From: Riemerella anatipestifer_F
GTDB lineage: Bacteria > Bacteroidota > Bacteroidia > Flavobacteriales > Weeksellaceae
Length of the DNA: 64,000 nucleotides
Assembly (NCBI RefSeq): GCF_037861325.1
Contig: NZ_JAFELW010000003.1
Direction: 5' to 3' (one strand)
Part shown: piece by piece, positions 24,262 to 32,590 of the stretch
Numbering within the stretch: position 1 is the stretch's first letter
Layout: every line of letters begins with the position of its first letter
Program-made: the position numbers and the translations under genes
The notes under the pieces: model-generated
The model's input: only the letters and a program-made list of their open reading frames with translations
Told to the model about the DNA's origin: nothing
Databases searched by the model: none

Positions 24262-25464
24262 ATGAAAAAAGCATCTAAAAACACCTTCAAAAAAATTATA
24301 GGGAAACTGCATTTGTGGCTGGGATTATCGGTTGGGATGGTTGTATTTATTGTATCCATCACTGGGGCTACTTATGTATTTAAAGATGAAATAGAGAACT
24401 TATTAAGAAAAGAAGTTATCCATCATGGCGAGAAAAACATTGAACACAAAACTACGCTTTCTTTGTCTGTATTGGAGCAGAGGGTAAACGAACAAACCAA
24501 AGAACCTTACCCTATCCATTGGGCAGAAATACCATTAGACAAAACCAAGTCGTATAAGTTTAACTATTATGAAAAAAATCCGAAGGCTTGGCATTATTTT
24601 GATGAGTTGGTAGTCTATAAAACGGCTTATGTTAATCCGTTTACGGGAGAAGCTTTAAAGGTTTACGATGAGAAATACAGCTTCTTTAATATTGTTAAAT
24701 TTATCCATTGGAGCTTTCTTCTAAAATCAGATTGGGGAGCTTATGTAGTGGGGATTCCAGTCTTGATATTTATTTTTATGCTGATATCGGGGATTATACT
24801 CTGGTGGCCAAAAAATAAAAAAGCAAGAAAGCAACGCATTTGGTTCCAATGGAAAAACATAAAATCGTGGCGAAGAAAAAACTATGATTTACACTCTATT
24901 TTAGGGTTTTACTCTTCATTTATTGCTATTATTATTGCAATTACAGGTGTTTTTCACTCATTTTTCATTGTGCAAACCGTTGTTTATTTCATTTTTTCAG
25001 GAGGAGATATAGAGCCACCAGATTTTTCTCAGTATGCTACTCAAGCCCCTAAAGAAATGAGAAACGAATATACTTTGGATAAAATGGCACAGCAAGTGGA
25101 GGCTTTATTTCCTAATGCGTATGCTTATAGTTTAGATTTCGGACACGAACATATGGACGACCACGAGCATCCTAACTTTTCGGTTTTTGTAAAAGAACTT
25201 TCGTATTCTTACCATAAAAATCATTCGGTAATTTTTGATGAAAATTCTGGCGAACTATTAAAAGTGCATCGCCATAGTGATAAAAACTTGGGAGAAAAAG
25301 CCATTGCTGCCAATTATGATATTCATGTAGGAGCTATATTCGGTATTTGGAGTAAGATATTGGCTTTTATTGTAAGCCTTATTTGTGCTTCTTTACCAAT
25401 TACGGGGTTTTTGGTTTGGTGGGGGAGAAACAAAAAGAAAAGTGCTAAGCATAGCACTAATTAA
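24262..25464 (+). CDS. PepSY-associated membrane protein (PiuB type)
   Basis: A 400-residue inner-membrane protein with about four transmembrane segments: residues about 14-38 (LWLGLSVGMVVFIVSITGAT), 165-185 (VVGIPVLIFIFMLISGIILWW), 215-245 and 370-390, with large periplasmic PepSY parts between. Conserved His residues near the membrane (LHLWLG, IHWSF, DLHSILGFY, IHVGAIFG) may bind heme. Proteins of this family accompany siderophore receptors and are thought to reduce or release iron from ferric siderophores. The position directly after a siderophore receptor supports that role. It converges on kdsC. Confidence 0.88.
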   Translation: MKKASKNTFKKIIGKLHLWLGLSVGMVVFIVSITGATYVFKDEIENLLRKEVIHHGEKNIEHKTTLSLSVLEQRVNEQTKEPYPIHWAEIPLDKTKSYKFNYYEKNPKAWHYFDELVVYKTAYVNPFTGEALKVYDEKYSFFNIVKFIHWSFLLKSDWGAYVVGIPVLIFIFMLISGIILWWPKNKKARKQRIWFQWKNIKSWRRKNYDLHSILGFYSSFIAIIIAITGVFHSFFIVQTVVYFIFSGGDIEPPDFSQYATQAPKEMRNEYTLDKMAQQVEALFPNAYAYSLDFGHEHMDDHEHPNFSVFVKELSYSYHKNHSVIFDENSGELLKVHRHSDKNLGEKAIAANYDIHVGAIFGIWSKILAFIVSLICASLPITGFLVWWGRNKKKSAKHSTN

Positions 25465-25530
25465 ATATTCTAAATACACAACCCTACTTAGAAATATACA
25501 TCATAAGTAGGGCTGTATGGAATATTTTTA
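25464..25530. terminator. Bidirectional terminator between PepSY gene and kdsC
   Basis: A long interrupted stem: AATATTC (25464-25470) with GAATATT (25520-25526), ATACA-type pairing inside it, and a perfect 9-bp core CCCTACTTA (25482-25490) with TAAGTAGGG (25504-25512). T-rich flanks occur on both strands. It fits the convergent gene pair. Confidence 0.75.
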
Positions 25531-26049
25531 TATTGAGCGAGTATCGTCGTCTTCTTGCCAATTTCCTTGGACTTTCAATACTTGTTCTATAACATCTCTC
25601 ACGGCGCCTTTACCTCCATAAATAGGCGAAATATAATTTGCAATGGCTTTCACTTCTGGTACTGCATTCGGTGGGCAAGTACTTAGAGCGGAAGCCTTCA
25701 TCATTTCTATATCGGGTAAATCATCCCCCATGGTTAAAATTTCCTCGTCTTTTAAATTATGTTTACTTTTGAAATCTTCATAATCTATTATTTTTTTTGA
25801 GGATTTAGGGTAATAATCTACGATGCCTAGATAATGCAAGCGATGTTTTACCATAGGGTCGTCTCCGCCTGTAATGATGCCTATTTTGTATCCTTTTTTT
25901 ACAGCTTTTACTACCGCATAGCCATCAAGAACATTCATTGTACGGCACATGCTGCCATCAGGCATTAGATAGATACTACCGTCTGTAAATACACCATCTA
26001 CATCAAATACGAATGCCTTTATTTTACTTAAATTTTGTTTATAACTCAT
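25528..26049 (-). CDS. kdsC: 3-deoxy-D-manno-octulosonate 8-phosphate phosphatase (KdsC-type HAD)
   Basis: Dephosphorylates KDO-8-phosphate for lipopolysaccharide inner core. The 173-residue HAD-family protein has motif I FVFDVDGVFTDG (nucleophile Asp), motif II GIITGGDD, a Lys in motif III region (SSKKIIDYE) and motif IV TMGDDLPDIEMM. The short length with no large cap domain fits tetrameric KdsC. It overlaps the upstream DUF2520 gene by 11 bases, so the two are co-translated. Confidence 0.88.
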   Translation of the reverse strand: MSYKQNLSKIKAFVFDVDGVFTDGSIYLMPDGSMCRTMNVLDGYAVVKAVKKGYKIGIITGGDDPMVKHRLHYLGIVDYYPKSSKKIIDYEDFKSKHNLKDEEILTMGDDLPDIEMMKASALSTCPPNAVPEVKAIANYISPIYGGKGAVRDVIEQVLKVQGNWQEDDDTRSI

Positions 26050-26791
26050 ACATTTTTTTTATAGATTGATTCATTAAATTGTATATCTCTAATTGAGTTT
26101 CATCTGTTATCAATTGCTTGTGAAGTTCTAAAACTCTAGCATCATTTCTTACCGCAGGACCTGTTTGGGCTTTCTTCGGGTCTAGGTAATAGATTTTGTC
26201 CATAGTCTCCTCTATAAGAGGTATGAAGCAATTGAACGGAATGTTTTGGTTGTCGGCTATCTCTTTTGCTCTAGCATAGAGGTGGTTAACGAAGTTGCAT
26301 GCAAATACGGCGGTGAGGTGTATGTATTTTCTTTTCTCATAATCTGCCTCTTGAACTCTAGGAGAAATTCTGAGGGCTAAATTTTTCAGAATATCTAAAT
26401 CTTGTGGATTTTCAGCCTCTATAAAAAACGGAATTTCTGTGTAATCTAGAATTTTGTTTTTAGAAAAAGTTTGCAATGGATAAAAGCACCCCTTTCTGTA
26501 GTTTCCCTCTAAAACATCTTTAGGCATAGAGCCAGAAGTGTGTACTACCAATGTATTTTCATTTTTAATAATTTGTGAAACTTCCGCTATAACATCATCT
26601 TTTACACAAATAATGTATAGGTCGGCATTTTGTAGAGTATTGATGGAATAGGGGACTTGTGTGGTTTCAGACATGAGTTTTAAGGCTTCCTCGTTTCGTC
26701 CAAATAGTTGAGAAACCTTTATGTTTGCTTCATGAAAAGCATTATTGAGGTGGAACGCTACATTGCCAGAGCCTATAATTACTATTTCCAT
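26039..26791 (-). CDS. Rossmann-fold / DUF2520 family protein
   Basis: A 250-residue protein with an N-terminal NAD(P)-binding start (MEIVIIGSGNVAFHLNNAF) and a C-terminal helical DUF2520 domain (HLTAVFACNFVNHLYARAKE, KAQTGPAVRNDARVLELHKQLI). The whole resembles pyrroline-5-carboxylate reductase and 6-phosphogluconate-dehydrogenase-like enzymes, but the reaction is unknown. It overlaps kdsC in the same operon, and is divergent from the ribosomal operon. Confidence 0.85.
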   Translation of the reverse strand: MEIVIIGSGNVAFHLNNAFHEANIKVSQLFGRNEEALKLMSETTQVPYSINTLQNADLYIICVKDDVIAEVSQIIKNENTLVVHTSGSMPKDVLEGNYRKGCFYPLQTFSKNKILDYTEIPFFIEAENPQDLDILKNLALRISPRVQEADYEKRKYIHLTAVFACNFVNHLYARAKEIADNQNIPFNCFIPLIEETMDKIYYLDPKKAQTGPAVRNDARVLELHKQLITDETQLEIYNLMNQSIKKMYEL

Positions 26792-27097
26792 TCAACAAAT
26801 ATAAGGATTTCTAAAAACATTATAAAAGGTGGGGTTTGGTAATTAAATTACATGTCAGAATAAATGATTTTTTTGAACTTTAAGCGGAGTTTTTGCGATG
26901 AGGTAAATCTTTTATAATAAATAAATTAAGGTTGGGGTAAAAATTTAACTTATTGTTTGTCAGTAAAAAAAATCTTTGTATATTTGCACACTCAATTTTT
27001 GGGAAAAGTATGTCTTTTTCTCATTGGTAAATATTGAGTTTTTGATTTAAGTAATTGAAATTTAATTAAATAATAATAATAATTTTAATTTTTAATA
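26792..27097 (+). promoter_or_regulatory. Control region and leader of the rplC ribosomal operon
   Basis: This 306-base gap holds no gene. It carries a complete promoter, TTTG (26956-26959), 19 bases, TATATTTG (26979-26986), giving a start near 26990 and a leader of about 108 bases. In the leader ACTCAAT (26990-26996) pairs with ATTGAGT (27033-27039), which is followed by a short T-run to 27043. Inside it an 8-bp stem pairs 27001-27008 with 27014-27021. The layout resembles a ribosomal-protein leader or attenuator. The remaining stretch 26792-26950 shows nothing recognisable. Confidence 0.75.
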
Positions 27098-27721
27098 ATG
27101 TCAGGTATTATTGGAAAAAAAATCGGAATGACTTCATTGTTTGACGAGTCTGGGAAAAATATTCCTTGTACTGTTATTCAAGCAGGTCCATGTTCGGTTT
27201 TACAGGTCAGAACCGTAGAAAAAGATGGCTATGTAGGCTATCAGTTAGGTTTCGATGACAAGAGTGAGAAGAATGTCGGTAAGGCATTGGCTGGTCATTT
27301 TAAAAAGGCTGGTTCAACTCCTAAAGCTAAATTACACGAATTCCACCATGGGTTCGATAATTTGCAAGTAGGAGATGAGGTAACTGTTAAACTATTCTCA
27401 GAAGGAGAGTATGTAGATGTTACAGGTACTTCTAAAGGTAAAGGATTTCAAGGGGTAGTTAAAAGATATGGTTTCGGCGGTGTAATGCAGGCTACTCACG
27501 GGCAGCACAACAGATTGAGAGCTCCTGGTTCTATTGGCGCGGGTTCAGACCCATCAAGAGTATTTAAGGGGTTAAGAATGGCTGGTAGAATGGGAGGTAA
27601 GCAGGTAACTGTTCAGAACCTTCAGGTGTTAAAAGTAGATGAAGAACAAAATCTTTTAGTGGTAAAAGGTGCTGTTCCGGGAGCTAAAAATTCTTATGTA
27701 ATTATCAGAAGATGGAACTAG
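27098..27721 (+). CDS. rplC: 50S ribosomal protein L3
   Basis: Early-assembly 23S rRNA-binding protein, 207 residues. It shows IGKKIGMTSLFDESGKNIPCT and VTGTSKGKGFQGVVKRYGF. The loop that in E. coli reads GSIGQNQTPGK, with the Gln methylated by PrmB, reads GSIGAGSDPSR here, so that modification site is absent. First gene of the operon; its last 10 bases overlap rplD. Confidence 0.97.
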   Translation: MSGIIGKKIGMTSLFDESGKNIPCTVIQAGPCSVLQVRTVEKDGYVGYQLGFDDKSEKNVGKALAGHFKKAGSTPKAKLHEFHHGFDNLQVGDEVTVKLFSEGEYVDVTGTSKGKGFQGVVKRYGFGGVMQATHGQHNRLRAPGSIGAGSDPSRVFKGLRMAGRMGGKQVTVQNLQVLKVDEEQNLLVVKGAVPGAKNSYVIIRRWN

Positions 27722-28341
27722 TAGTATTAAATATTCAAGGGAAAGAAACCGGAAGAAAAGTGTCTTTAGATGAGGCTATCTTCGGAATAGAGCCAAATCA
27801 GCACGCGGTTTACTTAGAGATAAAGCAGTATCTTGCTGCACAGCGTCAAGGAACTCATAAGGCTAAGGAAAGAAGCGAAATTACGGCTTCTACTAAAAAG
27901 CTTAAGAAGCAAAAAGGTTCTGGTTCTGCTAGATACGGGGATATTAAGTCTCCTGTATTCAAGGGTGGAGGTAGAGTTTTTGGTCCTAAGCCAAGAGATT
28001 ATAGATTTAAGTTAAATAAAGCACTTAAGAGATTAGCTAAAAAATCTGTTCTTTCTCAAAAAATGAGAGATAACAGTGTTAAAGTATTAGAAGATTTTTC
28101 TTTTGAAACTCCTAAAACTAAAGAGTTTATCAATGTGGTAAATGCATTAGGATTAGAAGGTAAGAAGTCTTTATTTGTGCTAGGAGAAGCTAACAAGAAT
28201 GTGTACTTGTCTTCAAGAAATTTACCTAAGGCTAAAGTAATGAATTTCAATGAAATTTCTTCTTATGACTTAGTAAATGCAGGAGAAGTGATATTCTTAG
28301 AAGGTGCAGTAGAAAAGTTTCAAGAAAATTTAAGAAAATAA
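27712..28341 (+). CDS. rplD: 50S ribosomal protein L4
   Basis: Lines the exit tunnel with its extended loop (GSGSARYGDIKSPVFKGGG and KPRDYRFKLNKALKRLA), 209 residues. In E. coli L4 is also the feedback regulator of this operon by acting on the leader; whether that holds here is not known. The start overlaps rplC by 10 bases. Confidence 0.97.
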   Translation: MELVVLNIQGKETGRKVSLDEAIFGIEPNQHAVYLEIKQYLAAQRQGTHKAKERSEITASTKKLKKQKGSGSARYGDIKSPVFKGGGRVFGPKPRDYRFKLNKALKRLAKKSVLSQKMRDNSVKVLEDFSFETPKTKEFINVVNALGLEGKKSLFVLGEANKNVYLSSRNLPKAKVMNFNEISSYDLVNAGEVIFLEGAVEKFQENLRK

Positions 28342-28344
28342 ATC

Positions 28345-28635
28345 ATGTCAGTAATCATAAAACCAATTATTTCAGAAAAGGCTTCTAATTTGTCTGATTT
28401 GAGAGGCGTTTACAGTTTCTTAGTAGATACTAAAGCGAATAAAATCCAAATCAAACAAGCGGTAGAAGAAGCTTATGGTGTAAAGGTAGCAGATGTAAGA
28501 ACAATGATTTATGCTCCTAAAGTTTCTGCTAAGTACACTAAAAAAGGACTTCAAGTTGGGAAAACCAACAAATTGAAAAAAGCAATGGTTCAGCTTGTAG
28601 AAGGTGAATTTATTGATGTATTTGCAACTAATTAA
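28345..28635 (+). CDS. rplW: 50S ribosomal protein L23
   Basis: Tunnel-exit protein that docks trigger factor and the signal recognition particle. The 96 residues include IIKPIISEKASNLSD, YSFLVDTKANKIQIKQAVEE and YGVKVADVRTM. Three bases after rplD. Confidence 0.97.
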   Translation: MSVIIKPIISEKASNLSDLRGVYSFLVDTKANKIQIKQAVEEAYGVKVADVRTMIYAPKVSAKYTKKGLQVGKTNKLKKAMVQLVEGEFIDVFATN

Positions 28636-28654
28636 TAATTTATAAATAATAGTA

Positions 28655-29476
28655 ATGTCTGTTAGAAAATTAAAACCTATCACCCCAGGACAGAGATTCA
28701 GAATTGTAAACAATTTTGAAGAGATTACTACCAACAAACCTGAGAAAAGCCTTACTGTAGGTATTTCAAAGAAAGGCGGTCGTAACAATACTGGTAAGAT
28801 GACCATGCGTTACACTGGAGGTGGACACAAAAGAAAGTACAGAATTATTGACTTCAAAAGAAACAAATTTGATGTTAAGGCAACTGTAAAAACTGTGGAA
28901 TACGATCCAAACAGAACTGCGTTCATCGCTTTATTAGAGTATGCTGATGGAGAAAAGAGATACATGATTGCTCCTAACGGTATCAAAGTAGGACAGACTG
29001 TAGTTTCTGGACAAACAGCTACACCTGATGTAGGTAATGCAATGAAATTAAAAGATATTCCTCTAGGTACTGTTATCTCTTGTATAGAGCTTAGACCTGG
29101 GCAAGGGGCTATCTTAGCAAGAAGTGCAGGTTCTTCTGCACAGCTTACTTCTAGAGATGGTAAGTTTGCTATTGTTAAATTGCCTTCAGGAGAATCTAGA
29201 ATGATTCTAGTAGAGTGTATGGCTATGATTGGTTCTGTGTCTAACTCAGACCATCAGCTTACTGTATCTGGTAAAGCAGGTAGAAGCAGATGGTTAGGTA
29301 GAAGACCAAGAACTAGAGCTGTAGCAATGAACCCAGTAGATCACCCAATGGGTGGTGGTGAAGGTAGATCTTCAGGAGGTCACCCTAGATCTAGAAACGG
29401 TAAACCAGCTAAAGGTTACAAGACTAGAAAGAAAAATAAAGTGTCTAACCGTTACATCGTATCCAAAAGAAAATAA
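28655..29476 (+). CDS. rplB: 50S ribosomal protein L2
   Basis: Peptidyl-transferase-region protein, 273 residues. The conserved catalytic-region His is in AMNPVDHPMGGGEGRS. GGGHKRKYRIIDFKR and the C-terminal Lys/Arg-rich tail are normal. Confidence 0.98.
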   Translation: MSVRKLKPITPGQRFRIVNNFEEITTNKPEKSLTVGISKKGGRNNTGKMTMRYTGGGHKRKYRIIDFKRNKFDVKATVKTVEYDPNRTAFIALLEYADGEKRYMIAPNGIKVGQTVVSGQTATPDVGNAMKLKDIPLGTVISCIELRPGQGAILARSAGSSAQLTSRDGKFAIVKLPSGESRMILVECMAMIGSVSNSDHQLTVSGKAGRSRWLGRRPRTRAVAMNPVDHPMGGGEGRSSGGHPRSRNGKPAKGYKTRKKNKVSNRYIVSKRK

Positions 29477-29478
29477 TT

Positions 29479-29757
29479 ATGGCAAGATCACTTAAAAAAG
29501 GACCTTTCATTCACCATTCATTAGAGAAGAAGGTTCAAGCGAATATAGAATCAGGAAAGAAAACGGTAATTAAAACATGGTCTAGAGCATCTATGATTTC
29601 TCCAGACATGGTAGGTCAAACTATAGCAGTACATAATGGTAAGTCTTTCATACCTGTTTATGTAACTGAAAATATGGTAGGACATAAGTTAGGTGAATTT
29701 TCTCCAACAAGATCTTTTAGAGGTCACTCAGGTAACAAAAATAAAGGTAGCAGATAA
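29479..29757 (+). CDS. rpsS: 30S ribosomal protein S19
   Basis: Head protein of the small subunit, 92 residues, starting MARSLKKGPFIHHSLEKK and including IKTWSRASMISPDMVG and GHKLGEFSPTRSFRGH. Follows rplB by 2 bases. Confidence 0.98.
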   Translation: MARSLKKGPFIHHSLEKKVQANIESGKKTVIKTWSRASMISPDMVGQTIAVHNGKSFIPVYVTENMVGHKLGEFSPTRSFRGHSGNKNKGSR

Positions 29758-29762
29758 TCATT

Positions 29763-30167
29763 ATGGGAAAAAGAAAACAAGATAGTGCAATAGCACGTAA
29801 AGCAGCAAATCAAGATGTGGTAAAAGCACGTCTTAATGATTGCCCTTCTTCTCCAAGAAAAATGAGACTCGTTGCTGATATCATTAGAGGAGAAAATGTA
29901 GATAAAGCTCTATATATCCTTAGATATTCTAAAAAAGAGGCTTCTAATAAATTAGAAAAACTTCTTCTTTCTGCGATTGCTAACTGGCAAAACAAAAATG
30001 AAGGAGCTGATATAGAAGAGGCTAACCTTTTCGTTAAGGAAATATATGTAGATAGTGCAAGACAGTTGAAAAGATTGCGTCCTGCACCACAGGGTAGAGG
30101 TTACAGAATTAGAAAAAGATCTAACCATGTAACATTAGTATTAGGTTCAAAAACAGATAATCAATAA
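29763..30167 (+). CDS. rplV: 50S ribosomal protein L22
   Basis: Exit-tunnel protein whose beta-hairpin forms the constriction with L4 and is where macrolide-resistance changes arise. It has 134 residues; CPSSPRKMRLVADIIRGENV and RPAPQGRGYRIRKRSNHVTL mark it. The N-terminus is slightly longer than in E. coli. Confidence 0.97.
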   Translation: MGKRKQDSAIARKAANQDVVKARLNDCPSSPRKMRLVADIIRGENVDKALYILRYSKKEASNKLEKLLLSAIANWQNKNEGADIEEANLFVKEIYVDSARQLKRLRPAPQGRGYRIRKRSNHVTLVLGSKTDNQ

Positions 30168-30174
30168 TCAAGAT

Positions 30175-30870
30175 ATGGGACAGAAAACAAATCCAATTGG
30201 TAATAGACTAGGTATCATCAGAGGATGGGATTCTAACTGGTTTGGAGGAAACGATTATGGAGACAGAATCGCAGAAGACTACAAAATCAGAAGATATCTT
30301 GAGGCAAGATTATCTAAAGGTGGTATTTCAAGAATTTATATTGATAGAACCCTTAAGTTAGTTACTGTAACTATCACTACTGCTAGACCGGGACTTATCA
30401 TCGGTAAAGGTGGTCAGGAAGTAGATAAACTAAAAGAAGAGTTAAAGAAACTTACTGGTAAAGACGTTCAAATCAATATCTTTGAAATTAAAAGACCTGA
30501 GTTAGATGCTGTATTAGTAGCAGATAGTGTAGCTAAGCAAATTGAAAACAGAATTTCTTACAGAAGAGCTGTTAAAATGGCTATCGCAGGAGCTATGAGA
30601 ATGGGAGCAGAGGGGATTAAAATCCAAATTTCAGGAAGATTGAACGGTGCTGAAATGGCAAGAAGTGAGTCTTTCAAAGAAGGAAGAATTCCATTATCTA
30701 CTTTCAGAGCTGATATAGATTACCATATCGCAGAAGCACACACTACTTATGGTAGATTAGGTGTTAAGGTATGGATAATGAAAGGAGAAGTATATGGTAA
30801 GAGAGAACTTTCTCCATTAGTAGGTACTCAGAAAAAATCTTCTGGTAATAAAAGAAGAGAAAGAAAATAA
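30175..30870 (+). CDS. rpsC: 30S ribosomal protein S3
   Basis: mRNA-entry protein with a type II KH domain (RPGLIIGKGGQEVDKLKEEL) and the C-terminal domain ISGRLNGAEMARSE. It has 231 residues with a basic tail. It is followed by an unusual 110-base gap before rplP that contains a 7-base repeat array. Confidence 0.97.
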   Translation: MGQKTNPIGNRLGIIRGWDSNWFGGNDYGDRIAEDYKIRRYLEARLSKGGISRIYIDRTLKLVTVTITTARPGLIIGKGGQEVDKLKEELKKLTGKDVQINIFEIKRPELDAVLVADSVAKQIENRISYRRAVKMAIAGAMRMGAEGIKIQISGRLNGAEMARSESFKEGRIPLSTFRADIDYHIAEAHTTYGRLGVKVWIMKGEVYGKRELSPLVGTQKKSSGNKRRERK

Positions 30871-30880
30871 TTTAATTAGA

Positions 30881-30970
30881 GTTAGAAGATAGAAATTAGA
30901 AATTAGATCTTCCGTTACAAGAGCTGAATTTAATTTTTTTCAATCTAACATCTAACATCTAACATCTAAT
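30881..30970. repeat. Inverted array of 7-base units between rpsC and rplP
   Basis: Left side 30881-30908 is four 7-mers (GTTAGAA GATAGAA ATTAGAA ATTAGAT). Right side 30943-30970 is four 7-mers, ATCTAAC three times and ATCTAAT, which are the reverse complement type of the left units. The two sides can pair at about 21 of 28 positions around a central stretch of 34 bases. It interrupts an otherwise tightly packed operon. It looks like a small genomic repeat element or the trace of one. Confidence 0.8.
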
Positions 30971-30980
30971 ATATAAAATT

Positions 30981-31406
30981 ATGTTACAACCAAGAAGAAC
31001 CAAATTCCGTAAGGTTCATAAAATGAAAATGAAAGGCAATGCCAACAGAGGACATAGGCTTGCTTACGGAACATTCGGTATTAAAGCTACAGAAGGTGCT
31101 TGGATTACTGCAAGACAAATAGAGGCAGCTCGTATCGCTGCAACTAGATATATGAAGAGAGAAGGACAGCTGTGGATTAAAATATTCCCAGATAAGCCAG
31201 TTACTAAAAAGCCTGCAGAAGTGCGTATGGGTAAAGGTAAAGGTGCTGTAGAATATTGGGTAGCTGTAGTGAAGCCAGGTAAAATCATGTTTGAAGTAGG
31301 AGGTGTTCCTTACGAAGTAGCTAAAGAAGCTTTAAGACTTGCAGCTCAGAAACTTCCTGTAGTTACTAAGTTTGTAGTAGCAAACGATTTTGTTAAACCT
31401 CAATAA
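30981..31406 (+). CDS. rplP: 50S ribosomal protein L16
   Basis: Large-subunit protein near the A site that helps accommodate aminoacyl-tRNA, 141 residues: MLQPRRTKFRKVHK, GAWITARQIEAARIA, RMGKGKGAVEYWVAVVKPG. Confidence 0.97.
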   Translation: MLQPRRTKFRKVHKMKMKGNANRGHRLAYGTFGIKATEGAWITARQIEAARIAATRYMKREGQLWIKIFPDKPVTKKPAEVRMGKGKGAVEYWVAVVKPGKIMFEVGGVPYEVAKEALRLAAQKLPVVTKFVVANDFVKPQ

Positions 31407-31417
31407 ATCTTTTAGAA

Positions 31418-31603
31418 ATGAAAAAAGCTGAAATTAAAAATCTAAGCGTAGAGGATTTAAAAAGTAAATTGGTAGAAGTGAAAGTTACTTATGGGAAACT
31501 TAAATTAGCTCACAGAATTAGCCCAATTGAAAATCCTATCCAAATCAGAGATTTGAGGAAGACTATCGCAAGACTTGAAACTGAACTAACTAACAAACAA
31601 TAA
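31418..31603 (+). CDS. rpmC: 50S ribosomal protein L29
   Basis: Two-helix tunnel-exit protein of 61 residues: KKAEIKNLSVEDLKSKLVE and the C-terminal PIQIRDLRKTIARLETEL. Confidence 0.95.
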   Translation: MKKAEIKNLSVEDLKSKLVEVKVTYGKLKLAHRISPIENPIQIRDLRKTIARLETELTNKQ

Positions 31604-31618
31604 GAATTTCATTTTATT

Positions 31619-31873
31619 ATGGAAAGAAATTTAAGAAAAGAAAGAATCGGAGTAGTTTCGAGCAATAAAATGGAAAAGACCATTGTTGTTAGTGAGACTA
31701 TGAAAATGAAGCACCCAATGTACGGTAAGTTCGTTTTGAAAACGAAAAAATATACCGCACACGATGAAAACAACGAGTGTAACGAAGGCGATACTGTTCT
31801 TATCCAAGAAACAAGACCTTTGAGCAAAAATAAAAGATGGAGATTAGTAAGAATCATAGAAAGAGCTAAGTAA
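31619..31873 (+). CDS. rpsQ: 30S ribosomal protein S17
   Basis: OB-fold 16S rRNA-binding protein, 84 residues: GVVSSNKMEKTIVVSET, KHPMYGKFVLKTKKYTAHDE, DTVLIQETRPLSKNKRWR. Its stop overlaps the rplN start by one base. Confidence 0.97.
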   Translation: MERNLRKERIGVVSSNKMEKTIVVSETMKMKHPMYGKFVLKTKKYTAHDENNECNEGDTVLIQETRPLSKNKRWRLVRIIERAK

Positions 31874-32241
31874 TGTTACAAACAGAATCAAGATTAAAAG
31901 TAGCTGATAATACTGGTGCTAAAGAAGTATTAGTAATCAGAGTTTTGGGAGGTACCAAAAGAAGATATGCATCTGTGGGTGATAAAATCGTAGTGACTAT
32001 CAAAGATTCTACTCCTACAGGAAATGCTAAAAAAGGACAAGTATCTAAAGCAGTAGTAGTGAGAACTAAAAAAGCAGTTAGAAGAAAAGATGGATCTTAC
32101 ATCTCTTTTGATGACAATGCTTGTGTTCTTTTAAATGCTGCTGGAGAGATGAGAGGAACTCGTGTTTTCGGACCAGTTGCTCGTGAATTAAGAGATAAGG
32201 AATATATGAAGATTATTTCATTAGCTCCTGAAGTACTTTAA
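31873..32241 (+). CDS. rplN: 50S ribosomal protein L14
   Basis: Intersubunit bridge protein and docking site of the silencing factor RsfS, 122 residues: MLQTESRLKVADNTGAKEVL, KRRYASVGDKIVVTIKD, ARELRDKEYMKIISLAPEVL. Confidence 0.98.
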   Translation: MLQTESRLKVADNTGAKEVLVIRVLGGTKRRYASVGDKIVVTIKDSTPTGNAKKGQVSKAVVVRTKKAVRRKDGSYISFDDNACVLLNAAGEMRGTRVFGPVARELRDKEYMKIISLAPEVL

Positions 32242-32260
32242 TTTTAAAAATTTTAAAACA

Positions 32261-32581
32261 ATGACAAAAGTTAAAATTAAAAGAGGTGATAATGTTATCG
32301 TTACCACTGGAAAAAATAAAGGAAGCAAAGGAGAAGTTCTTGAGGTAATCAGAAAAGAAGGTAAAGATCCTAGAGTGGTAGTGGCAGGTGTAAATATTGT
32401 TAAAAAACATACTAAGCCTTCAGCTGCAAACCCTCAAGGTGGTATCGTAGAGAAAGAAGCTTCTATCCATATATCTAATGTAGCTTTGATGGATGAAAAC
32501 GGAAAAGCAACTAAAGTGGGATATAAAATGGAAGGAGATAAGAAAGTAAGAGTAGCTAAAACTACTGGTAAAACTTTATAA
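32261..32581 (+). CDS. rplX: 50S ribosomal protein L24
   Basis: Assembly initiator protein with a KOW motif (KRGDNVIVTTGKNKGSKGEV), 106 residues, ending with a short basic tail. Confidence 0.97.
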   Translation: MTKVKIKRGDNVIVTTGKNKGSKGEVLEVIRKEGKDPRVVVAGVNIVKKHTKPSAANPQGGIVEKEASIHISNVALMDENGKATKVGYKMEGDKKVRVAKTTGKTL

Positions 32582-32590
32582 TAAAGAACG

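Noticed and set aside
30943..30970. Short tandem repeats as a CRISPR array
   Set aside because: Units are 7 bases and contiguous with no spacers; no cas genes are near.
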